Source: Bacillota bacterium (GTDB taxonomy: Bacteria; Bacillota; Clostridia; Peptostreptococcales; Anaerovoracaceae). Taken from it: a stretch of 62,217 nucleotides of DNA. Positions 23,968-31,777 of this stretch are shown here, piece after piece (within the stretch, counting starts at the first letter, position 1; the number at the start of each line of letters is the position of its first letter). The stretch spans positions 1-62,217 of the forward strand of contig JAFYYP010000023.1 of assembly GCA_017557505.1 (NCBI GenBank), read 5' to 3'. The notes beneath the pieces are model-generated. The model did not search any database. It worked only from the letters and a program-made list of their open reading frames with translations, and had not been told where the DNA came from. The position numbers and the translations under genes are program-made.

Positions 23968-24684
23968 ATGAAGGATCTGTTTCAGGAAAAATTCAAGGAA
24001 TACCGGACTTTAGGGCCGGTCGTTCCCGAGGCGCGCAAATGGCTGGAGGACTCCAATCTCTGGATGCTTCTCTATACCGTGCTGTGCCAGCGGGGCGTCC
24101 GTATCGAAAAAAAGACGCTCGTGAACATCCTGTCCGGACAGATCCTCGAAAACGTCAACATCGATCTGTACGGGTTCTGTTTCCGTCTGAGAGACGTGTA
24201 TCGCGATATGATCAGCTGCGTCGAGATGCAGGCGACGCTGAACACAAGGATGCTGGACGGCTGGTATCAGGACCTGCTGGAACCGGACGGACCCGTCCAC
24301 AGAAAGGATAATGCCGTCGTGTACGACATCGGCTTTATCCCCTGCCATTTCAACGAGATCTCCGAACGCATGGACCGCCTGCTCAAGGCGATGGATACCG
24401 TGCAGGACGGCGCGCTGAAGGCCGCAGAGCTGCAGATGGGCATCATCAATATCTATGCGTACGGCCAGGATTCCATCACGATGGCGCTGCTGGCGGCTGC
24501 ATACGCGCTGCTGGAAGCGGGCATTCCTCTGCCTTCGTATCCGGTGAGCGAGGACGAATACCGCAGGCTGATGTCTTCCTGCATCAATGACGGCAACGAA
24601 GAGCCGTTCTGCAGCATGCATTACCGCAGCCTGGTCAACCGGCTGGAGACCGTCATCCAGGTGTACCGCGAGGCTGAAGAATGA
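23968..24684 (+). CDS. Fic-like protein lacking the catalytic motif (putative pseudo-Fic)
   Basis: The 238-residue protein lines up with Fic (AMP-transferase) domains: a GPVHRKDN strand-like segment near 108, an FIPCHFNEISERMDRLLKAM helix region near 123-142, then NIYAYGQDSITMALL followed by LLEAGIPLPSYPVSEDEY. In active Fic enzymes this last region reads HPFxDGNGRxxR. Here the His, Asn and Arg positions (about 163, 169 and 171) are Tyr, Ser and Thr, so AMP transfer is unlikely. The match is by eye and could be wrong. The gene overlaps murB by four bases (ATGA) and has no ribosome binding site. Confidence 0.5.
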   Translation: MKDLFQEKFKEYRTLGPVVPEARKWLEDSNLWMLLYTVLCQRGVRIEKKTLVNILSGQILENVNIDLYGFCFRLRDVYRDMISCVEMQATLNTRMLDGWYQDLLEPDGPVHRKDNAVVYDIGFIPCHFNEISERMDRLLKAMDTVQDGALKAAELQMGIINIYAYGQDSITMALLAAAYALLEAGIPLPSYPVSEDEYRRLMSSCINDGNEEPFCSMHYRSLVNRLETVIQVYREAEE

Positions 24685-25592
24685 ATATCCCTGAGATCAA
24701 AGATCTTTTACTGAACTATACCGACGAAGACCGCGTGTTCGAATACGAACCCATGGATCTTCATACGAGTTTCCGCTGCGGTGGCGCAGCGGACCTTTTT
24801 GTGACCCCGGGCAGTCTGGGCGAACTCATGAACGTGCTCGATCTGGTGCGTTCGCAAGGCGTGCCGTTCATGCTTCTTGGCAACGGCAGCAACGTGCTGT
24901 TTAAAGACGGCGGCTATCACGGCGTCGTCATCCGCATCGGGGAGGGTCTGGACCGCGTGCGTTTCGAGGGTCAGACCGTGTTCGCGGAGCCCGGCATCAG
25001 CCTGGCGAAACTGTCGAAGATGGCGGCGGCGGAAGGGCTTTCCGGCCTTGAATTCGCCTGCGGCATCCCCGGATCGCTGGGCGGCGCGGTCTTCATGAAC
25101 GCAGGCGCTTACGGCGGAGAGATGAAGGACGTGCTGCTGTCCGTGGCGTCCGTTAACGGACACGGCATGATGAAGGACCGCAAGGCGGAAGACTGCGGCC
25201 TTGGTTACCGGCACAGCATCTTTATGGAAAACGGCGAGACGATCCTGGGGGTAAAATTATTCTTGAGGCCGGGCCTTCGCAGCGAGATCGAGGAGACGAT
25301 GCGCGACTATAACCAGAGGCGCAACAGCAAACAGCCGGTGCACCTGCCCTCTGCGGGCAGCTTTTTCAAGCGCCCGGAAGGGTATTTTGCCGGCAAGCTG
25401 ATCGAAGACGCGGGCTTGAAAGGCCTGCAGGTCGGCGGAGCTCAGGTAAGTCCCATGCACGCGGGCTTCCTCGTGAATAACGGCGGCGCGACGGCGTCCG
25501 ACGTCATCGACCTGATGCGCGTCGTACAGGAAACGGTGATGGACAAGTTCGGCGTGATGCTCGAACCGGAGGTAAGGATCGTTGGAGAGTAA
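24681..25592 (+). CDS. murB: UDP-N-acetylenolpyruvoylglucosamine reductase
   Basis: MurB reduces UDP-GlcNAc-enolpyruvate to UDP-MurNAc in the cytoplasm, an early step of peptidoglycan synthesis, using FAD and NADPH. The 303-residue protein shows TSFRCGGAADLFV near 30, LGNGSNVLFKDGG near 73, GIPGSLGGAVFMNAGAYGGE near 125 (FAD site), the catalytic Ser in LPSAGSFFKRPEG and EPEVRIVG at the C-terminus. The start lies in an ATGA overlap with the Fic-like gene. It begins the murB-PHP-rapZ run typical of Clostridia. Confidence 0.95.
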   Translation: MNIPEIKDLLLNYTDEDRVFEYEPMDLHTSFRCGGAADLFVTPGSLGELMNVLDLVRSQGVPFMLLGNGSNVLFKDGGYHGVVIRIGEGLDRVRFEGQTVFAEPGISLAKLSKMAAAEGLSGLEFACGIPGSLGGAVFMNAGAYGGEMKDVLLSVASVNGHGMMKDRKAEDCGLGYRHSIFMENGETILGVKLFLRPGLRSEIEETMRDYNQRRNSKQPVHLPSAGSFFKRPEGYFAGKLIEDAGLKGLQVGGAQVSPMHAGFLVNNGGATASDVIDLMRVVQETVMDKFGVMLEPEVRIVGE

Positions 25593-26331
25593 ACTGCGCT
25601 TCGATCTGCATACGCATACCGTGTACAGCCACGGCAAAGGAGACATCGAGGATAACTGGGTGGCGGCCAAGGCGGCAGGCCTCGAGACGCTCGGCATCTC
25701 CGATCACGGGCCGGGTCACATCGGCTTCGGCCTGAAACCGGAGAAGATCCCCGAAATGAAACTGAAAGCGCGGGCGCTGGCGATGCGCGCCTCGAAAGAA
25801 GGCGGGCCGGCCGTGCTCATCGGCGTGGAAGCGAACATCATCAACCCGGACGGGCAGCTCGACATGACCTCTGAGCAGCTCGCGGAGCTGGATTTCGTCA
25901 TCGCGGGTTATCATTTCGGCACGATCGGCAAAGCACCGGTGCGGGCAGGATTGATGCACGCGACAGGTTTCGTGTTCAGCCACACGGGTCTTTCTGCCGC
26001 GCGGCAGCGGGATTACAACACGATGCTTGTGGTAAAAGCCCTGGAAAACAACAAGATCCGCATTTTGAGCCATCCCGGTGCGAAAGCGGATTTCGATATC
26101 CCCGCCATCGCGAAAGCCTGCGAAAAGAGCGGCACATGGATGGAGATCAACAACCGCCACGGCTGCCTGACGGTCGAGGGTATCAAGCAGGCGGCGAAAT
26201 ACGACGTTACGTTCATCATCGGCAGCGACGCGCACGTGCCGGGAGACGTCGGTAAATACGAAGAGGCGCTGCGCAGAGCCGTCGAAGCAGGGCTCGATCT
26301 GAAACGCATCGTGAATCTGAGACAGGAGTAG
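25582..26331 (+). CDS. PHP domain metal-dependent phosphoesterase, YcdX/HisK-like
   Basis: This 249-residue PHP-domain protein probably hydrolyses phosphate esters with a metal cluster. Metal ligands appear in DLHTHTVYSHGKGDIED (residues 8-24), SDHGPGHIG, GVEANI, YHFG, HPG and SDAHV. The TTG start at 25582 overlaps the murB stop by 11 bases, with GGAGGTAAGG just upstream. It lies between murB and rapZ, a linkage seen in other Clostridia, although no shared pathway is known. Confidence 0.85.
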   Translation: MESKLRFDLHTHTVYSHGKGDIEDNWVAAKAAGLETLGISDHGPGHIGFGLKPEKIPEMKLKARALAMRASKEGGPAVLIGVEANIINPDGQLDMTSEQLAELDFVIAGYHFGTIGKAPVRAGLMHATGFVFSHTGLSAARQRDYNTMLVVKALENNKIRILSHPGAKADFDIPAIAKACEKSGTWMEINNRHGCLTVEGIKQAAKYDVTFIIGSDAHVPGDVGKYEEALRRAVEAGLDLKRIVNLRQE

Positions 26332-26334
26332 GGC

Positions 26335-27180
26335 ATGGAAGTCATCATCATCACAGGATTATCCGGCGCAGGCAAATCCCAGGCAGTCAACTGCATGGAA
26401 GACCTGGGCTACTACTGCATCGACAACATGCCGCCGCGGCTGATCCGCGAATTTCTGAGCCTCGCGGAAAACGGTTCCGCAGACATCGACAAGGCCGCGT
26501 TCGTCGTGGATATCCGTCAGAGGAACTTCTTCGAGGACCTGAAGGATTGTCTGGAAAATCTGCGCAAAGAGGGGACGGAATACAAGATCATGTTCCTGGA
26601 AGCCTCGGACCGTACGCTCGTGCGCCGCTACAAGGAGACGCGCCGCAGCCACCCGATGGACAAGACAAACATCCAGAAGGGCATCCAGAGCGAACGTGAA
26701 AAGCTGGCCGACATCCGCAAGCAGGCGTCGTACATCATCGATACGTCCAGCTTCAAAACGGCCGATCTGAACGAGGAGATCAAGCAGCTGCTGAACCCCG
26801 GCGAGCGCGTGGACAGCTTCGCGATCACGGTAGAGAGCTTCGGCTTCAAGCACGGCATCCCGCAGGAAGCGGACTGGGTGCTCGACGCGCGTTTCCTGCC
26901 GAACCCGTTCTATCTGGCCAGTCTGAAAAAGCTTACCGGCAACAACCAGAAAGTGCGCAACTACGTCATGAAGAACGAACTGGCGAAGGACTTCGTGGCC
27001 CGTGTCGTCGGCCTCGCGATCGACACGATCCCCGGCTACACGAAGGAAGGCAAATACAGCCTGACCATCGCGATCGGCTGCACGGGCGGCCAGCACAGGA
27101 GCGTTGCATGCGTCAACGAAGTAGCAGAACACTTCCGCGAACTGGGCAAACACGTGATGGTCATCCATCGCGATCTGTGA
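26335..27180 (+). CDS. rapZ: RNase adapter protein RapZ (YvcJ)
   Basis: RapZ/YvcJ is a nucleotide-binding regulator; in enteric bacteria it steers small-RNA decay for glucosamine-6-phosphate synthase, while in Firmicutes its role is less clear. The 281-residue protein has a Walker A motif (GLSGAGKS, 8-15), DDMP-like CIDNMPPRLI near 27, and the C-terminal GCTGGQHRSV. It starts three bases after the PHP gene. In most Firmicutes yvcK and whiA follow directly; here yvcK is absent and 3.6 kb of other genes separate rapZ from whiA. Confidence 0.95.
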   Translation: MEVIIITGLSGAGKSQAVNCMEDLGYYCIDNMPPRLIREFLSLAENGSADIDKAAFVVDIRQRNFFEDLKDCLENLRKEGTEYKIMFLEASDRTLVRRYKETRRSHPMDKTNIQKGIQSEREKLADIRKQASYIIDTSSFKTADLNEEIKQLLNPGERVDSFAITVESFGFKHGIPQEADWVLDARFLPNPFYLASLKKLTGNNQKVRNYVMKNELAKDFVARVVGLAIDTIPGYTKEGKYSLTIAIGCTGGQHRSVACVNEVAEHFRELGKHVMVIHRDL

Positions 27181-27194
27181 TAAAATTAGATTTA

Positions 27195-27303
27195 GTGAGT
27201 TAGTGCTCGGACCAATATTCAACGCTCGTCAACACTTTGTTCGCTTCGCTCACGCGTTAGCGATTTCCTCGCTTATGAATATTGGCTCCTCGCATTTACT
27301 GAC
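27195..27303. repeat. Structured repeat, copy B (first copy at 5193-5298)
   Basis: The inner arms CCAATATTCA (27212-27221) and TGAATATTGG (27276-27285) are perfectly complementary. Outer flanks (GTGAGTTAGTGC with GCATTTACTGAC) extend the stem imperfectly. The enclosed blocks ACGCTCG (27222-27228), TCGCTTCGCTC (27241-27251) and CCTCGCTTA (27267-27275) match copy A, as do TCGGACC and GGCTCCTC at the stem base. Only the eight variable arm positions differ, and they differ in a compensating way. It lies at the exact point where the rapZ-whiA neighbourhood is interrupted. Confidence 0.75.
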
Positions 27304-27308
27304 ATAAT
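27300..27308 (+). promoter_or_regulatory. Possible extended -10 promoter of the BKACE gene
   Basis: TGACATAAT overlaps the right edge of repeat copy B; TTGGCT 15 bases upstream could serve as a -35 box. An AAAAAGGAG ribosome binding site lies before the ATG at 27356. Confidence 0.35.
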
Positions 27309-27355
27309 TTCTATCATTGTTCTATTTATCTATGATATAAAAAGGAGTAAAAACT

Positions 27356-28186
27356 ATGGACAAACTGATCATCTCCTGCTGCATCTGCGGCGCGGAAGTC
27401 ACCAAGGAGAACAATCCTGCCGTTCCTTACACCGTAGAAGAGATCGCCCGCGAAGCGAAGTCCGCCTATGACGCCGGCGCAGCCCTCATCCATCTGCACG
27501 TCAGATGGGACGACGGCACCCCGACCCAGGACAAGGGTAGATTCCAGGAATGCGTCGACGCCATCCGCAAGGTATGCCCCGACGTCATCATCCAGCCCTC
27601 CACCGGCGGCGCTGTCGGTATGACCGACCTCGAAAGACTGCAGTCCACCGAGATCGTTCCGACCCCGGAAATGGCCACGCTTGACTGCGGTACCTGCAAC
27701 TTCGGCGGAGACGAGATCTTCATCAATACCGATAACACCATCAACAACTTCGGTGACATCATGAAGGAAAGAGGCATCAAGCCCGAGTGTGAAGTCTTCG
27801 ACAAGGGCATGATCGACCTGGCTCTGAAGGCCGCAAAGAAGGGTCACATCGACTATCCGATCCACTTCGATTTCGTTCTGGGCGTTCAGATGACCGCTAC
27901 CGTCCGCGACCTGGTCTTCATGGCCACGTCCATTCCCGCAGGCTGCACCTGGACCGCGACCGGCATCGGCCGCACCTCCTGGGACATCGCCGCTGCCACC
28001 ATCGCGATGGGCGGCCACGTCAGAGTCGGTTTCGAGGACAACGTCTATATGTCCAAGGGCGTCCTGGCCAAGTCCAACGGCGAGATGGTCGAAAGAGTCG
28101 TCCAGATGGCCAAGCTGATGAACCGCGAAGTCGCCACCCCGGCAGAAGCCAGAGAGATCCTCGGCCTGAAGCCGCTGGAAGCGTAA
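27356..28186 (+). CDS. 3-keto-5-aminohexanoate cleavage enzyme family protein (Kce/BKACE)
   Basis: BKACE enzymes condense a beta-keto acid with acetyl-CoA to give acetoacetate and a new CoA thioester. The founding member Kce acts in lysine fermentation. The 276-residue protein has the TIM-barrel family pattern: AGAALIHLHVR near 40-50 with metal-binding His residues, QPSTGGAVGMT near 80, ATLDCGTCNFG, and GGHVRVGFEDNVY near 222-235. Substrate varies widely in this family and cannot be fixed here because no other lysine-fermentation gene is present. An amino-acid ABC transporter follows, which fits an amino-acid-derived substrate. Confidence 0.85.
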   Translation: MDKLIISCCICGAEVTKENNPAVPYTVEEIAREAKSAYDAGAALIHLHVRWDDGTPTQDKGRFQECVDAIRKVCPDVIIQPSTGGAVGMTDLERLQSTEIVPTPEMATLDCGTCNFGGDEIFINTDNTINNFGDIMKERGIKPECEVFDKGMIDLALKAAKKGHIDYPIHFDFVLGVQMTATVRDLVFMATSIPAGCTWTATGIGRTSWDIAAATIAMGGHVRVGFEDNVYMSKGVLAKSNGEMVERVVQMAKLMNREVATPAEAREILGLKPLEA

Positions 28187-28211
28187 GCATACAGTTTCAT
28201 AAGACATGATG

Positions 28212-28242
28212 CCCCGGAGGATCTCCTCCGGGGTTTTCTTTC
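28212..28242 (+). terminator. Rho-independent terminator after the BKACE gene
   Basis: Arms CCCCGGAGG and CCTCCGGGG with loop ATCT are followed by TTTTCTTTC. Confidence 0.88.
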
Positions 28243-28250
28243 GCTTGTGA

Positions 28251-28334
28251 TTGCATAAAAACTTTGCAAAAACGCCAAAAAATACGAAATTATGCAAATC
28301 AACCCCTTGACTATTCATTTTTATGCATTATAAT
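28251..28334 (+). promoter_or_regulatory. Promoter and possible operator of the amino-acid transporter
   Basis: TTGACT (28307-28312) and TATAAT (28329-28334) are 16 bases apart, a near-consensus promoter. Upstream, TTGCATAA (28251-28258) and TTATGCAA (28290-28297) form a perfect inverted repeat, and a third TTATGCAT lies inside the promoter at 28321-28328. The three TATGCA half-sites could bind a regulator; an ArgR-like site was considered but the spacing is off. Confidence 0.6.
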
Positions 28335-28403
28335 ATACACATCAGCTGAAGAAAAACACCTATTACACAGAAGGAAAACAAATCGTATAGAAGGAGAAAT
28401 AAA

Positions 28404-29264
28404 ATGAAAAAATTTGCAGCGATCGTAATGGTAGTACTTCTCATGTTCTCACTGGCAGCCTGCTCTTCCGGCAGCGGTGGCGGCGGTGGCGAAGAAGCAG
28501 GTGAAGCATCCCTCACACTGACCCCGGGCAAGCTGTCCGTGGCCATCTCCCCGGACTTTGCGCCGATGGAATTCGTCGACACCTCGAAATCCGGTCAGGA
28601 ACAGTACGTAGGTTTCGACGTCATGCTGGCGAAGTTCATCGCGGAAGAGATGGAATGCGAGCTGGTCATCGAACCCATGAGCTTCGACGCCTGCCAGGCG
28701 GCAGTCCAGACGCACTCCGTCGACATGTCCATCTCCGGCTTCTCCTACACGGACGAGCGTGCTGAGAACTTCGCGCTGTCCGATTACTACTACGCCGGCG
28801 ACAATGAGACCGAACAGACCATCATCGTTCTGGCCGAGAATGCGGGCAAGTGGACAAAGGCCGAAGATTACAGCGGCAAGAAGGTCGCAGCGCAGAGCGC
28901 GTCCCTGCAGTATAACCTGTGCACGTCCCAGCTGCCCTCCGATACGGAGATCGTCGTTTATTCCGATCTGGGCACCGCAGTCGAATCGCTGCGTGCCGGC
29001 ATCGTAGACGCAGTCGCGGTCGCATACGGCAACGGCGAAGCGATCATCGCCAACAACAGCGCAGTCGCCATGAGCGGCTTCGAATTCGAAGTCTCGGAAG
29101 AGGCCGAAAACAACGTCATCATGATGACCAAGGGCAACGACGCGCTGCTCGAAAAGGTCAACGAGATCCTGGCCAAGGCTTACGACGCGGGCTACTACGG
29201 CGAGTGGTATGCCGAAGCGGAAGCGCTCGCAGGCATCGATACGGCTGAGGAAGTCAGCTACTAA
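28404..29264 (+). CDS. Amino-acid ABC transporter substrate-binding lipoprotein
   Basis: This is an extracytoplasmic solute-binding protein of family 3. It has a lipoprotein signal (lipobox LAAC, Cys 21), a Ser/Gly-rich linker, and the family-3 fold with VAISPDFAPMEF, VGFDVMLAKFIAEEM and the second-lobe strand GKKVAAQSASLQYN. It probably binds a polar or basic amino acid at the cell surface and hands it to the permease encoded next. The promoter at 28307 and an AGAAGGAG ribosome binding site support the start. A hairpin follows the stop, which often lets binding proteins be made in excess of the membrane parts. Confidence 0.92.
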   Translation: MKKFAAIVMVVLLMFSLAACSSGSGGGGGEEAGEASLTLTPGKLSVAISPDFAPMEFVDTSKSGQEQYVGFDVMLAKFIAEEMECELVIEPMSFDACQAAVQTHSVDMSISGFSYTDERAENFALSDYYYAGDNETEQTIIVLAENAGKWTKAEDYSGKKVAAQSASLQYNLCTSQLPSDTEIVVYSDLGTAVESLRAGIVDAVAVAYGNGEAIIANNSAVAMSGFEFEVSEEAENNVIMMTKGNDALLEKVNEILAKAYDAGYYGEWYAEAEALAGIDTAEEVSY

Positions 29265-29301
29265 GCTTATCCATCCCAACAAACTGAACCTTAATCAACG
29301 G

Positions 29302-29338
29302 GCGGGCTGCCTCCTCCTCAAGCAGCCCGCTTCTCTTC
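29302..29338 (+). terminator. Intra-operon hairpin after the binding-protein gene
   Basis: Arms GCGGGCTGC (29302-29310) and GCAGCCCGC (29322-29330) are followed by the pyrimidine tract TTCTCTTC. It is weaker than a full terminator and probably allows partial read-through or stabilises the upstream mRNA. Confidence 0.7.
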
Positions 29339-29365
29339 GGTAAAGAACAATTCAGGAGTAGATCA

Positions 29366-30034
29366 GTGGAATTTTTCTCGAACGTTGCTAAGATCATGGC
29401 CAAGTACTGGAAGGTGTTCCTCGTCAAGGGAGTCGGCTACACGCTGATTCTGACGACGATCACCGTCTTTTTCGGCGCCATTCTGGGCGTATTCATCTGT
29501 CTTGCCCGTATGTCAAAAAGCAAGGTCTTAAACGCCATCTCCCTCAATCTGACTGAGATCATCCGCGGCACACCCATGCTGCTGCAGCTGTACGTATTCT
29601 ATTTCGGGCTTCCGCGGCTCTTCCCGTCCATCCCGACGTTCGTCAGCGTACTGATCGGTTTTACGATCAACAGCGCCTGCTACGTGTCGGAGGTGTTCCG
29701 TTCGGGCATCCAGGCGGTCGATAAGGGGCAGACAGAGGCTGCCAGAAGTCTTGGCCTGAACGGCCGTCAGACCATGATGAAGATCGTCCTGCCGCAGGCC
29801 ATCAAGAACATCCTGCCGGCGCTGGGCAACGAGTTCATCACGATCACGAAGGACACGTCTCTGGCGTCCACGTTCTTTGTCGGCGAGGTCATGACGAGCT
29901 ATCTGATCGTCAAGGGCAACACGTTCCTGACCATGGAGTGCCTTTTCATCGTCGCCGTGATATACTATGTGATGACCGTGATCCTCAACCGTCTGGTCGG
30001 CCGCATGGAGAGGAGGCTGCGCACCAGTGATTAA
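29366..30034 (+). CDS. Amino-acid ABC transporter permease
   Basis: This 222-residue polar amino-acid permease of the HisM/GlnP type has about five membrane helices. The EAA-type coupling loop reads [22 protein letters not shown] (residues about 126-147, partly quoted), where it contacts the ATPase. The start is GTG, with CAGGAG a few bases before. It is followed by the ATPase gene with an eight-base overlap. Confidence 0.92.
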   Translation: MEFFSNVAKIMAKYWKVFLVKGVGYTLILTTITVFFGAILGVFICLARMSKSKVLNAISLNLTEIIRGTPMLLQLYVFYFGLPRLFPSIPTFVSVLIGFTINSACYVSEVFRSGIQAVDKGQTEAARSLGLNGRQTMMKIVLPQAIKNILPALGNEFITITKDTSLASTFFVGEVMTSYLIVKGNTFLTMECLFIVAVIYYVMTVILNRLVGRMERRLRTSD

Positions 30035-30770
30035 GACCGTAGATCTGCATAAGAGCTTTATCATAGAAGGGCAGGCGGAGCCGCTGCACGTGCTCAAAGG
30101 CGTAAGCGAGCACATCAAAAAAGGTGAAGTCGTGTCCATCATCGGCCCGTCCGGCGGCGGTAAGAGCACGTTCCTGCGCTGCCTGAACATGCTGGAGATC
30201 CCTGAAAAAGGACACATCTATTTCGAAGGCGTGGACATCACGGCCGAAGACGTGGATATCAACCTGCACCGCCAGAAGATGGGCATGGTGTTCCAGCACT
30301 TCAACGTGTTTCCTCACCTCTCTGTAGCGGAAAACATCACATTAGCGCCTGTACTGACCAAAAAGAGGACGCAGGCGGAGGCAGACGAACTGGCCAAAGA
30401 GCTGCTGCAGCGCGTTGGATTGTACGACAAGTGGAGCGAGCATCCGGGCAGGCTGTCCGGCGGCCAGAAGCAGAGGCTTGCCATCGTGCGCGCGCTGGCT
30501 ATGGAACCCGACGTGATGCTGTTCGACGAACCGACGTCCGCGCTCGACCCCGAGATGGTCGGCGAAGTGCTCGATGTCATCAAGGGGCTCGTGAAGTCCG
30601 GCATGACGTCCGTCATCGTGACCCACGAGATGGGTTTCTGCCGCGAAGTGTCCGACAGAGTGCTGTTCATGGACGGCGGCATCATCGCGGAGGAGGGGAC
30701 GCCGGAGGAAGTCTTCAACCACCCTCAGAACCCCAGAACCGCGGAATTCCTGAGCAAGGTATTGTATTAG
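30027..30770 (+). CDS. Amino-acid ABC transporter ATP-binding protein
   Basis: This 247-residue ATPase powers the transporter. It has Walker [10 protein letters not shown] near 39-47, signature LSGGQKQR near 145, Walker [14 protein letters not shown] near 163-175 and the switch His in VTHEMGF. The GTG start overlaps the permease gene, with AGAGGAGG upstream. The set (binding protein, permease, ATPase) is complete. A short terminator follows immediately after the stop codon. Confidence 0.93.
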   Translation: MIKTVDLHKSFIIEGQAEPLHVLKGVSEHIKKGEVVSIIGPSGGGKSTFLRCLNMLEIPEKGHIYFEGVDITAEDVDINLHRQKMGMVFQHFNVFPHLSVAENITLAPVLTKKRTQAEADELAKELLQRVGLYDKWSEHPGRLSGGQKQRLAIVRALAMEPDVMLFDEPTSALDPEMVGEVLDVIKGLVKSGMTSVIVTHEMGFCREVSDRVLFMDGGIIAEEGTPEEVFNHPQNPRTAEFLSKVLY

Positions 30771-30795
30771 AAAGGCGCATAAAGCGCCTTTCTTT
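30771..30795 (+). terminator. Rho-independent terminator
   Basis: AAAGGCGC pairs with GCGCCTTT across a 5-base loop and a short T-rich tract follows. The stem begins at the base after the ATPase stop codon. Confidence 0.75.
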
Positions 30796-30796
30796 A

Positions 30797-30805
30797 TGCT
30801 ATAAT
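30797..30805 (+). promoter_or_regulatory. Extended -10 promoter directly before whiA
   Basis: TGCTATAAT is a perfect extended -10 element. Its last base is six bases before the ATG at 30812 and there is no ribosome binding site, so whiA is probably transcribed as a leaderless mRNA. Confidence 0.65.
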
Positions 30806-30811
30806 CCTAGT

Positions 30812-31777
30812 ATGTCTTTCGCTTCCGATATCAAAAATGAATTGACGAGAACAGTGCCGGAGAAGAAGTGCTGCCAGCTGGCGGAGATCGCCGGCTTTTT
30901 GCGTTTCGCAGGGAGCATCAAGCTGGTCAGCGGACGGATGGCCATCAAGGTGACGACGGACAACGCCGCGGCGGCCCGTCTGTTCATCCGTCTCATCAAG
31001 GAGTATTTCGGAGCGAAGACCGCGCTTTCCCTTGGCGAACCGACGCCGCTGGCGAAGGGCCGCATCTATGAGCTCACCGTTACTCCGGATATGAATTCCG
31101 AGCAGATCCTGCGCGAAGTGGGCATCCTCGGCGTCAAAGAGGGCAGCAACTATATCACGGATGGGTTCGACGCCGGCATCGTGCGCAGGCGCTGCTGCAA
31201 AAAGTCTGCGCTGCGCGGCGCGTTTCTGGCCTGCGGCTCCGTTTCGGATCCGCGCAAGGGCTACCACATGGAGCTCGTCTGCGGGTCGGAATACATGGCG
31301 CAGGACGTGCGGCGCACAGTCAACAGCTTCGGCCTGCGCAGCAAGATCAGCAAGCGGCGCAACAAATACATCGTTTACCTGAAGGAAAGCGAACAGATCG
31401 GCGATTTTCTGAACGTCATCGGCGCGACGTCTTCGTACTTTGCGTTCCAGGAAGTGCGCCTCATGAAGGAGAATTTGAATAAGACGAACCGCATCGCGAA
31501 CTGCGAGAGCGCGAACGTCGACAAACAGGTCAGCGCGGCGCAGAAGCAATTGGCCGATATCCGGGTCATTGAGGAGACGAAGGGACTTGGGGCTCTGCCT
31601 GCCCACCTGCAGGAGACTGCCCTGATGAGAAAACAGCATCCTGAGCTGTCGCTGGCAGACCTCGCTGAACTGTTCGAACCGCCTTTAAAAAAGTCCGGCC
31701 TCAACCACCGCTTCGCGAAGCTGGCAGAAGAAGCCAACAAGATGAGAGACTACCGCTCGGAGGAGTTCCGCCTATGA
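30812..31777 (+). CDS. whiA: DNA-binding protein WhiA
   Basis: WhiA is a conserved regulator of Gram-positive bacteria, tied to cell division and chromosome segregation in Bacillus and to sporulation in Streptomyces. The 321-residue protein begins with the typical SFASDIKNELTR. It has a degenerate homing-endonuclease-like domain (RRCCKKSALRGAFLACGSVSDP near 125) and a C-terminal helix-turn-helix (ELSLADLAELFEPPLKKSGLNHRF near 278, partly). The frame is open far upstream, but homology fixes the start at 30812. A four-base overlap joins it to the next gene. Confidence 0.95.
   Translation: MSFASDIKNELTRTVPEKKCCQLAEIAGFLRFAGSIKLVSGRMAIKVTTDNAAAARLFIRLIKEYFGAKTALSLGEPTPLAKGRIYELTVTPDMNSEQILREVGILGVKEGSNYITDGFDAGIVRRRCCKKSALRGAFLACGSVSDPRKGYHMELVCGSEYMAQDVRRTVNSFGLRSKISKRRNKYIVYLKESEQIGDFLNVIGATSSYFAFQEVRLMKENLNKTNRIANCESANVDKQVSAAQKQLADIRVIEETKGLGALPAHLQETALMRKQHPELSLADLAELFEPPLKKSGLNHRFAKLAEEANKMRDYRSEEFRL

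Noticed and set aside
28307-28345. ArgR/AhrC operator over the transporter promoter
   Set aside because: TATGCAT and ATACACA are similar to half-sites, but their spacing is six rather than four bases.
28251-28403. Lysine or other riboswitch before the amino-acid transporter
   Set aside because: The leader after the promoter is only about 60 bases and shows no riboswitch core.
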